Positions 38,282 through 47,720 of a stretch of 64,000 bases of DNA are shown here, piece after piece. The DNA comes from Photobacterium sp. CCB-ST2H9 (GTDB lineage Bacteria > Pseudomonadota > Gammaproteobacteria > Enterobacterales > Vibrionaceae), in the NCBI RefSeq assembly GCF_023151555.2, contig NZ_CP100425.1:1488001-1552000 (forward strand), written 5' to 3'. The translations under genes were made by a program, and so were the position numbers. How positions within the stretch are numbered: the stretch's first letter is position 1; each line of letters begins with the position of its first letter. The notes beneath the pieces are model-generated. The model had not been told where the DNA came from and ran no database searches. It was given only the letters and a program-made list of their open reading frames with translations.

Positions 38282-38439
38282 AATTGAATCGAGATCACCT
38301 TAATCGAATTAAAGTGATTTTGAGCAAGGAAAAGATATATAGAAATAAAAAAGCAATTTGGTTGTTTAATAATTTTGGCTAAGTTGGTTCCTCGGACATA
38401 ATTGAATTTTGGTATCACCAAAAATCTGAGAAGGGTAAA

Positions 38440-39330
38440 ATGTTAATTTCATTCAACAAGAAATACACATTCTTATTAATTGCTCTTGCGGCGGGTTCTG
38501 TTGAAGCAAAAGTTGTTTCTACGCCAATGGATCTTGTCGAATGGAAATACCGGGGCGGTACGTTTCACTGCTCATTAAATCAGCAGGTGCAAAACTTCGG
38601 TGAAGTCAGTTTCGTGGCAGACGCGGGCGAAAATCTGATTCTTAAAGTGAAACCGATGCGTCCTCTCGCTCAGTTCGACCGCGCAGGTTTATACCTTCAG
38701 GATGGCCCTTGGGTTGAAACACCTAAGCAGACTTCCCTGAGCCCGGGTAAGCAGGTGGATCCGACGGAAGTGAGATTTACCGGTACCGGTGCCGTTGACA
38801 CATTGCTGGATGGCATGACCGCGGGGCAGTGGGCAAGAATCGCTTTAACTTACCAGAACACCAATTCGCCGGTCGATCTGATGCTGTCCAGCGTCAATAT
38901 GTCAGATGCATTAGCTGAATTCAGTGCCTGCCGTTCCCGCTTACCTGCAATGTCGTACCGTCAGGCAAGAGATATGGTGTTCCAGTACGAGATGGGACAA
39001 CGCACCGTATCCCCGGAACAAAAGGAAACCCTGACTAAGCTGGCCGAATACATTCGCCTGGATAAATCTGTCAGTAAAGTGCTGATTGACGGGCACAGCG
39101 ACATTGTGGGTTCAAACCTTGGCAATATTCAGGTTTCGAAAGTACGTGCGGATGATATCGCGAGTTTTCTTCGTGAAGCCGGTGTCAAAAATAATCTGAT
39201 TCAGATCAGGGCACATGGCGCGCGTTATCCGATTGCGAACAACAAGACAGCACAGGGCCAGGCGTTGAACCGCAGGGTAACGGTGAGGGTTTTGCGTGCT
39301 GATAACAATGATAAAAGCAGGGTTCAGTAA
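38440..39330 (+). CDS. motY: Lateral flagellar motor protein MotY
   Basis: A 296-residue periplasmic T-ring protein. Signal peptide (about 1-23, ending VEA), an N-terminal basal-body-binding domain (about 24-170, with PMDLVEWKYRGGTFHCSLNQ) and a C-terminal OmpA-like domain (IDGHSDIVGSNLGNIQVSKV, about 213-232) that binds peptidoglycan. It anchors MotA/MotB units around the lateral motor. First gene of the motY-lafK-fliEFGHIJ operon; AGAAGGG precedes the ATG. The gene order is that of V. parahaemolyticus. Confidence 0.92.
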   Translation: MLISFNKKYTFLLIALAAGSVEAKVVSTPMDLVEWKYRGGTFHCSLNQQVQNFGEVSFVADAGENLILKVKPMRPLAQFDRAGLYLQDGPWVETPKQTSLSPGKQVDPTEVRFTGTGAVDTLLDGMTAGQWARIALTYQNTNSPVDLMLSSVNMSDALAEFSACRSRLPAMSYRQARDMVFQYEMGQRTVSPEQKETLTKLAEYIRLDKSVSKVLIDGHSDIVGSNLGNIQVSKVRADDIASFLREAGVKNNLIQIRAHGARYPIANNKTAQGQALNRRVTVRVLRADNNDKSRVQ

Positions 39331-40694
39331 TGTTAACGAAAACGATTCAGCTCATTGAACCGGACAGGCAGCAGGCTCAGCAAGTTATACAGGTGCTGGA
39401 GCAGGCTGGTTATCAGGTAGATTATCTGACTTCCGGCAAAGCCGGTTTGCAATCTCACCGTGCTGCTATCACTCTGGTCAGCTCCGCTTTACCAGATATG
39501 GCATTGACCGAGTGGGTTCGCTTCAGCCAGACCGTTGCTGATCCTCAGCAGCGCCGGATTGCCATCGCAATTGTTGATCAGCATGAAGGCTTGCTGGCTG
39601 CTGAAGCCATGAAAGCCGGTGCGACAGATTATCTTCTGAAACCTTTTGAACCTGCACAATTGCTGAGTCTGATCGCCCGCGTTGAAGCTTTACAGAAACC
39701 CATGTCAGACATTGTGGCGGAGTCCTGGCGCAGTAAACAGATTCTGCAACTGGCTCACCGCGCAGCCTGCACCCATGCCAGTGTTCTGATTACCGGAGAA
39801 TCCGGTACAGGGAAAGAAGTGCTGGCTCGTTACGTTCATCAGCAGTCACCGCGCAGCAAAATGCCTTTTGTTGCGGTGAACTGTGCAGCCATTCCTGAAT
39901 CTATGCTTGAAGCGGTGTTGTTCGGTCATGTGAAAGGCGCATTTACCGGTGCGACCGGCAGTCAGAGCGGTAAGTTTGAAGAAGCAAACGGCGGCACCAT
40001 TCTGCTGGATGAAATTGCAGAAATGTCTCCTGCGCTTCAGGCCAAACTCCTGCGGGTACTGCAGGAACGTGAAGTTGAACGGGTCGGCAGCCATAAGACA
40101 ATCAAGCTGGATATCCGGGTGATTGCTGCAACCAATAAAGACCTGCGTCTGGCCGTTCAGGATGGCACTTTCCGTGAAGACCTTTACTACCGTCTGGATG
40201 TATTGCCGCTCCACTGGCCGCCGCTGCGTGAACGTCCTGAAGATATTCTTCCTTTAGCAAATTTCTTTATCAGTAAATATCAGCAGGGCAGTGCCTGTCA
40301 GATGTCATCAGATGCGCAGCAAATGATGTTGCAGTACCACTGGCCCGGCAATATTCGTGAACTGGAAAACATTATTCAGCGTGCACTGGTAATGCGGCAC
40401 GGTGATTTCATCACAGCTCAGGATCTGATGCTGCCTGTCGACACCAGCAAGGTTCAGGCTATTAAACCTGAATACATGCCGGTTGCGCCAGTCGCGATGG
40501 GGACTGAGCAAGGGCATATTGGTGCAAAAAAACAGGCTGAATTTCAGTATGTGCTCGATGTACTGAAACAGCATGAAGGCAACAGAACCATGACAGCAAA
40601 AGCACTGGGTGTAACGACCCGGGCACTGCGATACAAATTAGCGGCAATGCGTGAGCAAGGCATTGATATTTCACAAATTGGCTCAGCAGCATAA
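39330..40694 (+). CDS. lafK: Sigma54-dependent activator LafK
   Basis: A 454-residue enhancer-binding protein: N-terminal receiver-like domain (1-125), AAA+ domain (about 140-365) with GESGTGKE and GAFTGA, the sigma54-contact loop, and a C-terminal Fis-type HTH (about 412-440, TMTAKALGVTTRALRYKLAA). The phosphorylatable Asp of the receiver is replaced (VSSALPD), as in FlrA/FleQ/LafK relatives, so it is unlikely to be a phospho-switch. It should activate the fliD-operon promoter at 27205-27220. It shares one base with motY. Confidence 0.92.
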   Translation: MLTKTIQLIEPDRQQAQQVIQVLEQAGYQVDYLTSGKAGLQSHRAAITLVSSALPDMALTEWVRFSQTVADPQQRRIAIAIVDQHEGLLAAEAMKAGATDYLLKPFEPAQLLSLIARVEALQKPMSDIVAESWRSKQILQLAHRAACTHASVLITGESGTGKEVLARYVHQQSPRSKMPFVAVNCAAIPESMLEAVLFGHVKGAFTGATGSQSGKFEEANGGTILLDEIAEMSPALQAKLLRVLQEREVERVGSHKTIKLDIRVIAATNKDLRLAVQDGTFREDLYYRLDVLPLHWPPLRERPEDILPLANFFISKYQQGSACQMSSDAQQMMLQYHWPGNIRELENIIQRALVMRHGDFITAQDLMLPVDTSKVQAIKPEYMPVAPVAMGTEQGHIGAKKQAEFQYVLDVLKQHEGNRTMTAKALGVTTRALRYKLAAMREQGIDISQIGSAA

Positions 40695-40710
40695 CGATTA
40701 GGAGACACAC

Positions 40711-41061
40711 ATGCTTGCGACGAATATGACGCAGACAACAACAGCCCAGCAACTCATGCTGGAAAAAATGCAGCTCATGCAAGCTCAGGCCGGGCAGGAT
40801 GTGACTGTGAAAGCCAACCCTTTAGACCAGCAAGTCAAGCCGCTTTCTTTTTCTTCAGCGATGACTGAAGTGCTTGACCTGGTGAATGGTCATCAGGCGG
40901 TTGCCAGCGCAAAAATGACTGCGGTTGAAACCGGCAAAAGTGATGATCTGGTTGGTGCGATGATTGCCAGTCAGAAGGCCAGTCTGTCTTTCTCTGCGCT
41001 GATGCAGGTGAGAAACAAGGTGGTCGGTGCGTTTGAAGATGTAATGAAGATGCCGGTGTAA
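40711..41061 (+). CDS. fliE: Flagellar hook-basal body protein FliE (lateral)
   Basis: A 116-residue FliE joining the MS ring to the rod. The C-terminal QKASLSFSALMQVRNKVVGA and FEDVMKMPV are the family signature. TAGGAG lies before the ATG; 16 bases after lafK. Confidence 0.92.
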   Translation: MLATNMTQTTTAQQLMLEKMQLMQAQAGQDVTVKANPLDQQVKPLSFSSAMTEVLDLVNGHQAVASAKMTAVETGKSDDLVGAMIASQKASLSFSALMQVRNKVVGAFEDVMKMPV

Positions 41062-41064
41062 GTT

Positions 41065-42774
41065 ATGACCATGATTACTCAAGCAACGGCAGCTGAACTG
41101 ACCGCATCTGACCGTTCTGAAAACTCTTTGCTGAACCGGGCGAAACAAGCCTGGTACAGCAGTCAGCGAAATCTGGTGCTGTCTGCGGCTCTGGCCGCAG
41201 TTGTTGCAGCCATTATTGTGGTTGCTTTGTGGACCTCAACACAAAGCTATCGTCCGCTCTACAGTCAGCAAGAGCGTTTTGATACCAGCGAAATTATTTC
41301 AGTGCTTGAAGCTGAAGGCATTCCATACCGTTTACAGGAAACAAACGGTCAGGTGCTGGTTGAAGACGGAAAAGTTGCTGAAGTGCGGATGCTGCTGGCA
41401 GCGAAAGGTGTCAAAGCCAAACTGCCAACCGGACTGGAGTCACTGCAGACAGATTCTTCTCTGGGAACCAGCCAGTTTATGGAAACGGCACGTTACCGTC
41501 ACGGACTGGAAGGTGAGCTGGCTCGTACCATCATTTCTATGAATGCCGTGAACAACGCCCGCGTTCATCTGGCGATTCCGCGTCAGACTCTGTTCGTTCG
41601 TCAGAACGGTGAAAAGCCAACGGCTTCCGTCATGGTTGAACTGAAATCCGGTGAGGATCTCAAGCCGGAGCAGGTGGAAGCCATCGTGAATCTGGTGTCT
41701 GGCAGTGTGACGGGGATGGCCGCCGATCAGGTTTCAGTGGTTGATCAGTTCGGTCGTCTGCTGAGTGCAGACATTGGTTCTGAGACCAATGGTCGCATGA
41801 ACACCAAGTATCTGGAATATCAGAAAAACCTGGAGAAACAAATTATCCAGCGTGCTTCTGACATGCTGACCCCATTGCTGGGTCCGAGCAACTTCCGGAT
41901 TCAGGTCGCTGCGGATCTGGATTTCAACCGTATTGAAGAAACCCGTGAAATGGTTGATAACAATCCGGTTGTACGCTCTGAACACAGTATCGAAAATAAC
42001 TCGGTCGATAAAATTGCGCTGGGTGTACCAGGCTCTCTGAGCAATCAGCCGCCAACGGTTGAAGACGATAAAAAAACAGACTCGCCGAAAAATACCAGTG
42101 AGCGCTCTGAAGTGAATCGTCAGTATGCCCTTGGCAGCAGCGTGCGTCATACCCAGTTCCAGCAGGGACAAATCAAAAAACTGAATGTTTCTGTGCTGCT
42201 GAACGATAAAGTGGCTCCAGATCAAAAGGCCTGGAATGATGCCCAGAAGGCTGAAATCAGCCAGATGATTTCTGAAGCCGTGGGTCTGAATAATGTCCGT
42301 GGTGACAGCCTGAGCCTGATGAGCTTTAACTTTAAGCCGCTGAGTATCGACCCGGTTGCGCCAATGCCTTGGTGGCAGGATACCGCGCTGCAACAACCGC
42401 TGCGTTACATCATCGGCGGTCTGCTGGGACTGGCAATGATCTTCTTTGTCCTGCGTCCGTTAATCCGTCATCTGACGGGTGTGGATAAAGCACGCCGTGA
42501 AATGGAAATTGCCAGCCTGCCGGATGACATCCTGAGTAAAGAACTGGATGAGAAGGCACAGGAAAATGAGCTGAACCGTCGTCTGTCTGACCGAGGGTTG
42601 AGCCACACCACCAATGGTCTGGACGCTGATGCTGAAATGATGTTGCCGCCTTCTGGTTCGCCTCTGCACATCCAGCTGAAGCACCTGACACTGATTGCCA
42701 GCGAAGAGCCACAGCGTGTTGCTGAAGTCCTCAAACAATGGGTGAATGGAAATGAGCAAAACCGAGACAACTAA
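41065..42774 (+). CDS. fliF: Flagellar MS-ring protein FliF (lateral)
   Basis: A 569-residue MS-ring protein with membrane spans near residues 38-58 and 448-468, a large periplasmic ring region carrying the YscJ/FliF fold (TSLGTSQFMETARYRHGLEG) and a C-terminal cytoplasmic tail that binds FliG. Starts three bases after fliE. Confidence 0.94.
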   Translation: MTMITQATAAELTASDRSENSLLNRAKQAWYSSQRNLVLSAALAAVVAAIIVVALWTSTQSYRPLYSQQERFDTSEIISVLEAEGIPYRLQETNGQVLVEDGKVAEVRMLLAAKGVKAKLPTGLESLQTDSSLGTSQFMETARYRHGLEGELARTIISMNAVNNARVHLAIPRQTLFVRQNGEKPTASVMVELKSGEDLKPEQVEAIVNLVSGSVTGMAADQVSVVDQFGRLLSADIGSETNGRMNTKYLEYQKNLEKQIIQRASDMLTPLLGPSNFRIQVAADLDFNRIEETREMVDNNPVVRSEHSIENNSVDKIALGVPGSLSNQPPTVEDDKKTDSPKNTSERSEVNRQYALGSSVRHTQFQQGQIKKLNVSVLLNDKVAPDQKAWNDAQKAEISQMISEAVGLNNVRGDSLSLMSFNFKPLSIDPVAPMPWWQDTALQQPLRYIIGGLLGLAMIFFVLRPLIRHLTGVDKARREMEIASLPDDILSKELDEKAQENELNRRLSDRGLSHTTNGLDADAEMMLPPSGSPLHIQLKHLTLIASEEPQRVAEVLKQWVNGNEQNRDN

Positions 42775-43780
42775 TCCGGCAGACATGCAAACCCTGAGCA
42801 GTGTGGATAAAACAGCACTGGTTCTGCTGGGTATGGGAGAGGACGCAGCCGCGCAGGTGCTGCGTTACTTCTCCCGCGAAGAAGTACAACGCGTCACCCG
42901 TTCAATGGCCAAACTGACCGGGATTAAAAGTGAAAATGCCAAAGTTGTAATTCAGCGCTTTTTTGATGATTTTCGTGCCCACAGTGGTATCCGGGGTGCT
43001 TCGAAAGATTATCTGTCGAATACCCTGTCGAAAGCGTTGGGGAATGATCTGGCAAAAGGTGTACTGAACAGTATTTATGGCGATGAACTGCGGAACAATA
43101 TGCAGCGTCTGCAGTGGGTCGACACTGACGTCATTGCGAAGTTCATCAGTCAGGAACACCCGCAGATGCAGGCCATTTTCCTGGCTTATCTGCCGCCGGA
43201 AACATCGTCTGAAGTACTGGCGAAACTGCCGTCGGAGCAGCATGATGAGCTGATTTACCGGGTGGCACGCCTGAATGAGATTGATCATGAAATCGCGCAG
43301 GATCTGCATCAGCTGATCGACCGTTGTATCCAGCAGGTGTCTGGCGGACATGGTGCGTCGGTGATGGGTGCCAAGCAGGCTGCCGACATTATCAACCGCT
43401 TTGAAGGTGATCGTGCTCAGTTGATGGAAATGCTGAAGCTGCACGACGAGAAAGTGGTCAGCGAGATCGAAGAGAACATGTTCGACTTCGTGATTCTTGC
43501 CCGTCAGCGCGAAGCAACCATGGACCGTCTGGTTCAGGAAATTTCTATCGATATGTGGGCAACCGCACTCAAAGGTGCAGATCTCAAACTGCAGATGGCG
43601 ATCAAACAGTCGATGCCACAACGGATGGCAAACTCGCTGGACGACGAAATGGCCATGCGTGGTGCCATGCCGCTCTCCCGTGTTGAGAAGGCTCGTCAGG
43701 AGATCATGCAGATCGTCCGTGAACTGGCTGATGCCGGTGAAATCGAACTGAGTCTGTACCAGGAACAAACAGTGGAGTAA
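42746..43780 (+). CDS. fliG: Flagellar motor switch protein FliG (lateral)
   Basis: A 344-residue rotor protein. The middle EHPQMQAIFLAYLPPE motif and the C-terminal torque helix (FDFVILARQREATMDRLVQE then IDMWATALKGAD) are intact, including the conserved charged residues facing MotA. It overlaps the fliF end by up to 29 bases; the start could be ATG 42746 or ATG 42752 (MSKTET). No strong ribosome site, consistent with translational coupling to fliF. Confidence 0.93.
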   Translation: MEMSKTETTNPADMQTLSSVDKTALVLLGMGEDAAAQVLRYFSREEVQRVTRSMAKLTGIKSENAKVVIQRFFDDFRAHSGIRGASKDYLSNTLSKALGNDLAKGVLNSIYGDELRNNMQRLQWVDTDVIAKFISQEHPQMQAIFLAYLPPETSSEVLAKLPSEQHDELIYRVARLNEIDHEIAQDLHQLIDRCIQQVSGGHGASVMGAKQAADIINRFEGDRAQLMEMLKLHDEKVVSEIEENMFDFVILARQREATMDRLVQEISIDMWATALKGADLKLQMAIKQSMPQRMANSLDDEMAMRGAMPLSRVEKARQEIMQIVRELADAGEIELSLYQEQTVE

Positions 43781-43783
43781 GCG

Positions 43784-44605
43784 ATGCGTTCAGTTAAAGT
43801 GATGCGCCTGAATCCGGGTGAATACCGCTCTCATCGTTTTCCTCCGATGGTCAAGCCAATGATTCAGGGCACCGATGATGAATCTCAGGACCTGAATCAT
43901 CTGGCTGAAGAGCCTCAGTTTAATGCCCAGGAGCATCAGGCTGCGTTGCAGAAACGTCTGGAAGATGGTTTCCAGCAGGGGTTGCAGCAGGGTCATGAAG
44001 AAGGTCTTCGTCAGGGCGTGGAGCAGGGCCGCCAGCAGGGTTTCAATCTGGGGCAGCAGGATGGCTTTCAGCAAGGTTATGCCAAAGGTGAAAGCCAGGG
44101 CCGTGAAAAGTATGAATCTGTGATGGCCCCGCTGCATGCGCTGCAGGCGCATATTCAGCAATGGCAGGACGAGCGTGAGCACGCACAACGTGAGCAGATT
44201 TGTTCTCTGGTTCAGAAAGTCGCTCAGCAGGTCATTCGTGCCGAGCTGACACTGATGCCGCAGCAGATCCTGGCGCTGGTCGATGAGACGCTCGACAGCA
44301 TGCCCGGAAACGCGGACAAGGTGATTGTGCACCTGAACCCGCAGGATCTGGAGCGGATCAACAACCTGAATCCGAAGCTGCATCCGAGCTGGAAACTGGT
44401 AGCGGATAAAGAAATGCCGATCGGCGGTGTGCAACTGGTGACTGACCAGGCTGAAGCAGACGCCAGCAGCGATGCACGGCTGGAAGCCTGTATGGAAACC
44501 CTCCGTGAACATCTTCTGGAATCCACAAATGGTTCGCAATTAGTGACCGATGTGAAGTCAGAAGAGGTATCTGCCACAGAGCGTGTGGAGGAAGTCAGTG
44601 AGTGA
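43784..44605 (+). CDS. fliH: Flagellar assembly protein FliH (lateral)
   Basis: A 273-residue export-ATPase regulator. Its middle carries the FliH glycine-repeat helices GxxxG-type run (GFQQGLQQGHEEGLRQGVEQ and following GRQQGFNLGQQDGFQQGYAK), and the C-terminal domain resembles the V-ATPase E stalk. It binds FliI and docks it at the C-ring. Three bases after fliG. Confidence 0.92.
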   Translation: MRSVKVMRLNPGEYRSHRFPPMVKPMIQGTDDESQDLNHLAEEPQFNAQEHQAALQKRLEDGFQQGLQQGHEEGLRQGVEQGRQQGFNLGQQDGFQQGYAKGESQGREKYESVMAPLHALQAHIQQWQDEREHAQREQICSLVQKVAQQVIRAELTLMPQQILALVDETLDSMPGNADKVIVHLNPQDLERINNLNPKLHPSWKLVADKEMPIGGVQLVTDQAEADASSDARLEACMETLREHLLESTNGSQLVTDVKSEEVSATERVEEVSE

Positions 44606-45941
44606 CAGCGCATTTCATGAACGTATGAATGATGCGATTGCGTCGATGTCATCCATACCGATTGCCCGGGTGACCGGGCGGTTGGTGAAAGTCAACGGTC
44701 TGATGCTTCAGGCCGTTGGCTGCAAATTCAGACTGGAACAACGCTGCCTGGTCGAAACCGATGACGGAGAAGCAATCGAAGCTCAGGTCGTTGGTTTTGA
44801 CCGGGATGTCGCATATCTGATGCCGGTACGCCAGCTGGGCGGTTTATATGCCGGCGCCAAAGTCATTCCGCTTGATGGCGACAGTACAGTTGCATTGGGC
44901 GAGCATTGGCTCGGCAGGGTCGTGAATGGCCTTGGCGAGCCTTTTGACGATCTGGGCCCACTGAAAGGGGGCGAGAAAGTTTCTCTCAATCCTCAGCCGA
45001 TTAACCCGATGAAGCGCCGGATGGTCGATACCCCCTTAGATGTGGGTATTCGCGCCATGAACGGCCTGCTGACGCTGGGTAAAGGTCAGCGCATCGGTCT
45101 GATGGCCGGCAGTGGTGTGGGTAAGAGTGTGTTGATGGGCATGATCACCAAAAACACCAAAGCTGACATTGTCGTGGTCGGGCTGATTGGTGAACGGGGT
45201 CGTGAGGTTCGCGAGTTTATTGAGCGGAACCTGGGTGAAGAAGGGATGAGGCGTGCGGTGGTGATTGCTGCACCTGCGGATGAATCTCCTCTGATGCGCC
45301 TGCGCGCGACCAAGCTTTGCCATCGTGTTGCCGAATATTTCCGGGATAAAGGGAAAGACGTCCTGTTGTTGATGGATTCACTGACCCGTTATGCCATGGC
45401 GCAGCGTGAAATTGCTTTGTCTCTGGGCGAACCACCGGCTTCCCGGGGTTATCCGCCTTCAGTGTTTGGTCAGTTACCGCAATTACTGGAACGTGCCGGT
45501 AACGGTGAACACCCGGACGGCAGTCTGACGGCTATTTATACCGTTCTGGCGGACGGGGATGATCAGCAGGATCCTGTGGTCGACTCTGCCCGGGCTATTC
45601 TGGATGGCCATGTGGTGTTGTCGCGTTCACTGGCAGAGCAGGGGCACTATCCGGCGATTGATATTAATGCATCGATCAGCCGTTGTATGAGCAGTTGTAC
45701 CGAAACTTCGCATGTTACGGTGGCAAACCGTTTTCGACAGCTGAATGCGAATTATCTTCAGGTGAAAGAGCTGCTGCCGCTGGGGGGTTATCAGCCAGGG
45801 CAGGATCCAGAGCTGGATCTGTCGGTGCGGATGTTCCCGTTACTGAAAGACTTTTTGGTTCAACAGGTGGACGAAGTGACGGATTACCAGCAGTCGTTGG
45901 TTCGTCTGGCCGAATTATTTACCCAGACACAGCAAGGCTGA
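44598..45941 (+). CDS. fliI: Flagellum-specific ATPase FliI (lateral)
   Basis: A 447-residue F1-beta-like ATPase. Walker A GSGVGKS at about residue 171-177, Walker B VLLLMDSLTR at about 256-265 and the conserved GERGREV are visible. It energises loading of export substrates with FliH and FliJ. I start at GTG 44598, which has GGAGG six bases upstream and an overlap with the fliH stop; the frame is open further upstream from another GTG but without a site. Confidence 0.94.
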   Translation: MSDSAFHERMNDAIASMSSIPIARVTGRLVKVNGLMLQAVGCKFRLEQRCLVETDDGEAIEAQVVGFDRDVAYLMPVRQLGGLYAGAKVIPLDGDSTVALGEHWLGRVVNGLGEPFDDLGPLKGGEKVSLNPQPINPMKRRMVDTPLDVGIRAMNGLLTLGKGQRIGLMAGSGVGKSVLMGMITKNTKADIVVVGLIGERGREVREFIERNLGEEGMRRAVVIAAPADESPLMRLRATKLCHRVAEYFRDKGKDVLLLMDSLTRYAMAQREIALSLGEPPASRGYPPSVFGQLPQLLERAGNGEHPDGSLTAIYTVLADGDDQQDPVVDSARAILDGHVVLSRSLAEQGHYPAIDINASISRCMSSCTETSHVTVANRFRQLNANYLQVKELLPLGGYQPGQDPELDLSVRMFPLLKDFLVQQVDEVTDYQQSLVRLAELFTQTQQG

Positions 45942-45954
45942 CAAGGAGCGGGCA

Positions 45955-46389
45955 ATGAAAGGAAAACTGAAAGCTGTCAGCCAGCTTCAGCAAATTGCTG
46001 AGCAGCAGCGAGACCGTCAGGGCCAGGATTTAGCCCGTCAGCAAGAGCAGGTTGGTTTCTTTGCTCAACAGCTGGAAGCACTGGCTGACTTAAAATCCGG
46101 CAGTCTTCCGGAAGGAGTCGGCGGGGTCAACCCGATTGCATTGCAAAACACCACGCAGGTCAATGCAATGCTCAATCGCCTGATCGCTCATCAGCAGCAC
46201 GAAATGGCGCTGATGCATGCAGAAAGTCAGCGGACCAAAAAAGCGCTGGAGCAAAGCCAGATCAAAGTGAAAGGTCTGGAAACCGTCATGGAACGCTGGA
46301 AAGCTAAACAACGGTATGAGCAGGCCAGAAAAGAGCAAAAGTTTATTGAAGATTTGATCAACGCCAGATACAAACGTCCATCCATTTAA
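45955..46389 (+). CDS. fliJ: Flagellar export protein FliJ (lateral)
   Basis: A 144-residue coiled-coil protein, the general chaperone/central stalk of the export ATPase. Start follows AAGGAG. Heptads run through most of the length and the end is basic (EDLINARYKRPSI). Last gene of the motY-fliJ operon, followed by a terminator. Confidence 0.9.
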   Translation: MKGKLKAVSQLQQIAEQQRDRQGQDLARQQEQVGFFAQQLEALADLKSGSLPEGVGGVNPIALQNTTQVNAMLNRLIAHQQHEMALMHAESQRTKKALEQSQIKVKGLETVMERWKAKQRYEQARKEQKFIEDLINARYKRPSI

Positions 46390-46418
46390 AAAGCGCCCTC
46401 GGGCGCTTTTATTTTTTT
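46389..46418. terminator. Terminator after fliJ
   Basis: AAAAGCGCCC (46389-46398) pairs with GGGCGCTTTT (46401-46410) followed by T-rich sequence. It ends the motY-fliJ operon and can also serve the convergent RhtB gene. Confidence 0.9.
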
Positions 46419-46432
46419 GAAGTGAAAAAACC

Positions 46433-47065
46433 TCAGGCCGCTTCTTTATAGAATGCTAACCCCGACGCCATCGCGACCAACACGGAAGCACAGGTTTTGT
46501 TGAGCGATTTCAGGCGGCTGACCGATAAATACTTTGCCGCCTGGAAACCTGCAGTTGCGTAAACCAGCATCACAGCGACATCAATCACGATGGTAGCAAT
46601 TGCGAAAAGAACGTATTGCATCAAAACCGGCGCGGTTAAATCCAGAAACTGAGGCAGAAAAGCGCCGAAGAACAGGAGCCCCTTCGGATTAGACAGGGCC
46701 GCGAACAGGCTGCGCCGGAACGCTGCTGCAGGGCTGTGTACTTGTGCGCTTTTGAGTTTGTCAGCCGTCAACGCGCTGGCTGAAGGTGTACTGCGCCACA
46801 ACTGGTATGCCAGCCACAGCAGGTAAGCAACGCCGCAATATTTGACGGTCAGAAAGAGGGTTTCAGAAGCCGCCATTAATGCCCCCAGTCCCAGTCCGGC
46901 AGCACTGATCAGAATCGCGTCAGACAGAGCAGCCCCTAGAATGCCATAAAGTACAATTTTCTTGTTTTTACTCACACCGTTCGACAGAGACAACAGCATG
47001 GTCGGTCCCGGAATGACGGTCACGGTAAATGAAGCGATGCAATATAGAAGTAATGTACTGACCAT
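46433..47065 (-). CDS. LysE/RhtB family amino-acid exporter
   Basis: A 210-residue inner-membrane exporter of the LysE/RhtB family, with about six hydrophobic segments and the family opening TVTVIPGPTMLLSLSNGVSK (about 9-28). Members pump out amino acids such as homoserine, threonine, lysine or toxic analogues, driven by the proton gradient. I start at ATG 47065 (MVSTLL); an ATG at 47107 would add 14 hydrophilic residues. It is divergent from the cupin-trpB operon and shares its promoter region and palindrome, so a link to that pathway's product is likely but inferred. Confidence 0.85.
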   Translation of the reverse strand: MVSTLLLYCIASFTVTVIPGPTMLLSLSNGVSKNKKIVLYGILGAALSDAILISAAGLGLGALMAASETLFLTVKYCGVAYLLWLAYQLWRSTPSASALTADKLKSAQVHSPAAAFRRSLFAALSNPKGLLFFGAFLPQFLDLTAPVLMQYVLFAIATIVIDVAVMLVYATAGFQAAKYLSVSRLKSLNKTCASVLVAMASGLAFYKEAA

Positions 47066-47173
47066 GGTGGAAGAATACTCCAAGTGAATTTGAATCATTT
47101 GATGCAATGCCAGGCATCATATTGAGTCAAGAGTTAACAAACCTAACGCACAGCGCATAGTTGCATAAAATTC

Positions 47174-47203
47174 TTGACACGGCAACGATGATATCCCTAC
47201 TAT
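47174..47203 (+). promoter_or_regulatory. Sigma70 promoter of the aromatic-amino-acid operon
   Basis: TTGACA at 47174-47179 (full -35 match), an 18-base spacer and TACTAT at 47198-47203. It points into the cupin-trpB operon; the palindromic operator begins 12 bases downstream and would cover the start point. Confidence 0.75.
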
Positions 47204-47214
47204 GAGCGCAAATC

Positions 47215-47240
47215 AAACTAGTGAACTAGTTCGCTAGTTT
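47215..47240. promoter_or_regulatory. 26-bp palindromic operator
   Basis: The half-site AAACTAG(T)GAACT is followed by its reverse complement AGTTC(G)CTAGTTT; only the bracketed pair fails to match. The centre is AACTAGTT. Its position over the expected transcription start implies repression by a dimeric regulator (TetR, MarR or similar size class). No regulator gene for it is in the window. Confidence 0.85.
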
Positions 47241-47378
47241 TAATTCGATGAGTCTCACAACATTGATTCTGTTTTCACATCTGCTGGCAGACGTCAGCGT
47301 ATTCCGCGGAACGTGAAACACGAGTTGTGTTCGTCATCACATTGACTCTGTATTGAATGGAATTTGAGAGGAGAAAAG

Positions 47379-47711
47379 ATGAAGACCTATGACGAGGTTG
47401 TATTTCAAGCGGCAAATCAAGATTGGGAAAAATGGTCAAAGCCGGGCGCTGATGGCCGGGTGAAAATTTTCAATTCAAACGGAAAGCGCTTAAGAATGCT
47501 TGAATTGCCAGCTGGGTTTGATGAGCACCATCTTTGTGAGATCGGTCATCAGGGATATGTTCTGACCGGAAGCTTTACTATTTTTGTTGAGGGTACCGAA
47601 AATAAATGTCACCCAGGTGATTTTTTCTCAATCCCGGATGGTGTGCCTCACCGTTCGAAAGGGGATGAGAATGAAGTGACGACAGTTTTCGTTGTTGATG
47701 ATATTCAATAG
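47379..47711 (+). CDS. Cupin-domain protein
   Basis: A 110-residue single-domain cupin. Motif 1 is DEHHLCEIGHQGYVLTGSFT (about 49-68), motif 2 HPGDFFSIPDGVPHRS (about 77-92), so a metal site from two His, Glu and a later His is probable. Single-domain cupins may be isomerases, dioxygenases or stabilising helpers in aromatic pathways; no specific reaction can be called. AGGAG lies five bases before ATG 47379, which I prefer over the ATG at 47364. First gene of the operon; nine bases from the TrpB-like gene. Confidence 0.85.
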   Translation: MKTYDEVVFQAANQDWEKWSKPGADGRVKIFNSNGKRLRMLELPAGFDEHHLCEIGHQGYVLTGSFTIFVEGTENKCHPGDFFSIPDGVPHRSKGDENEVTTVFVVDDIQ

Positions 47712-47720
47712 GAGCGACAG

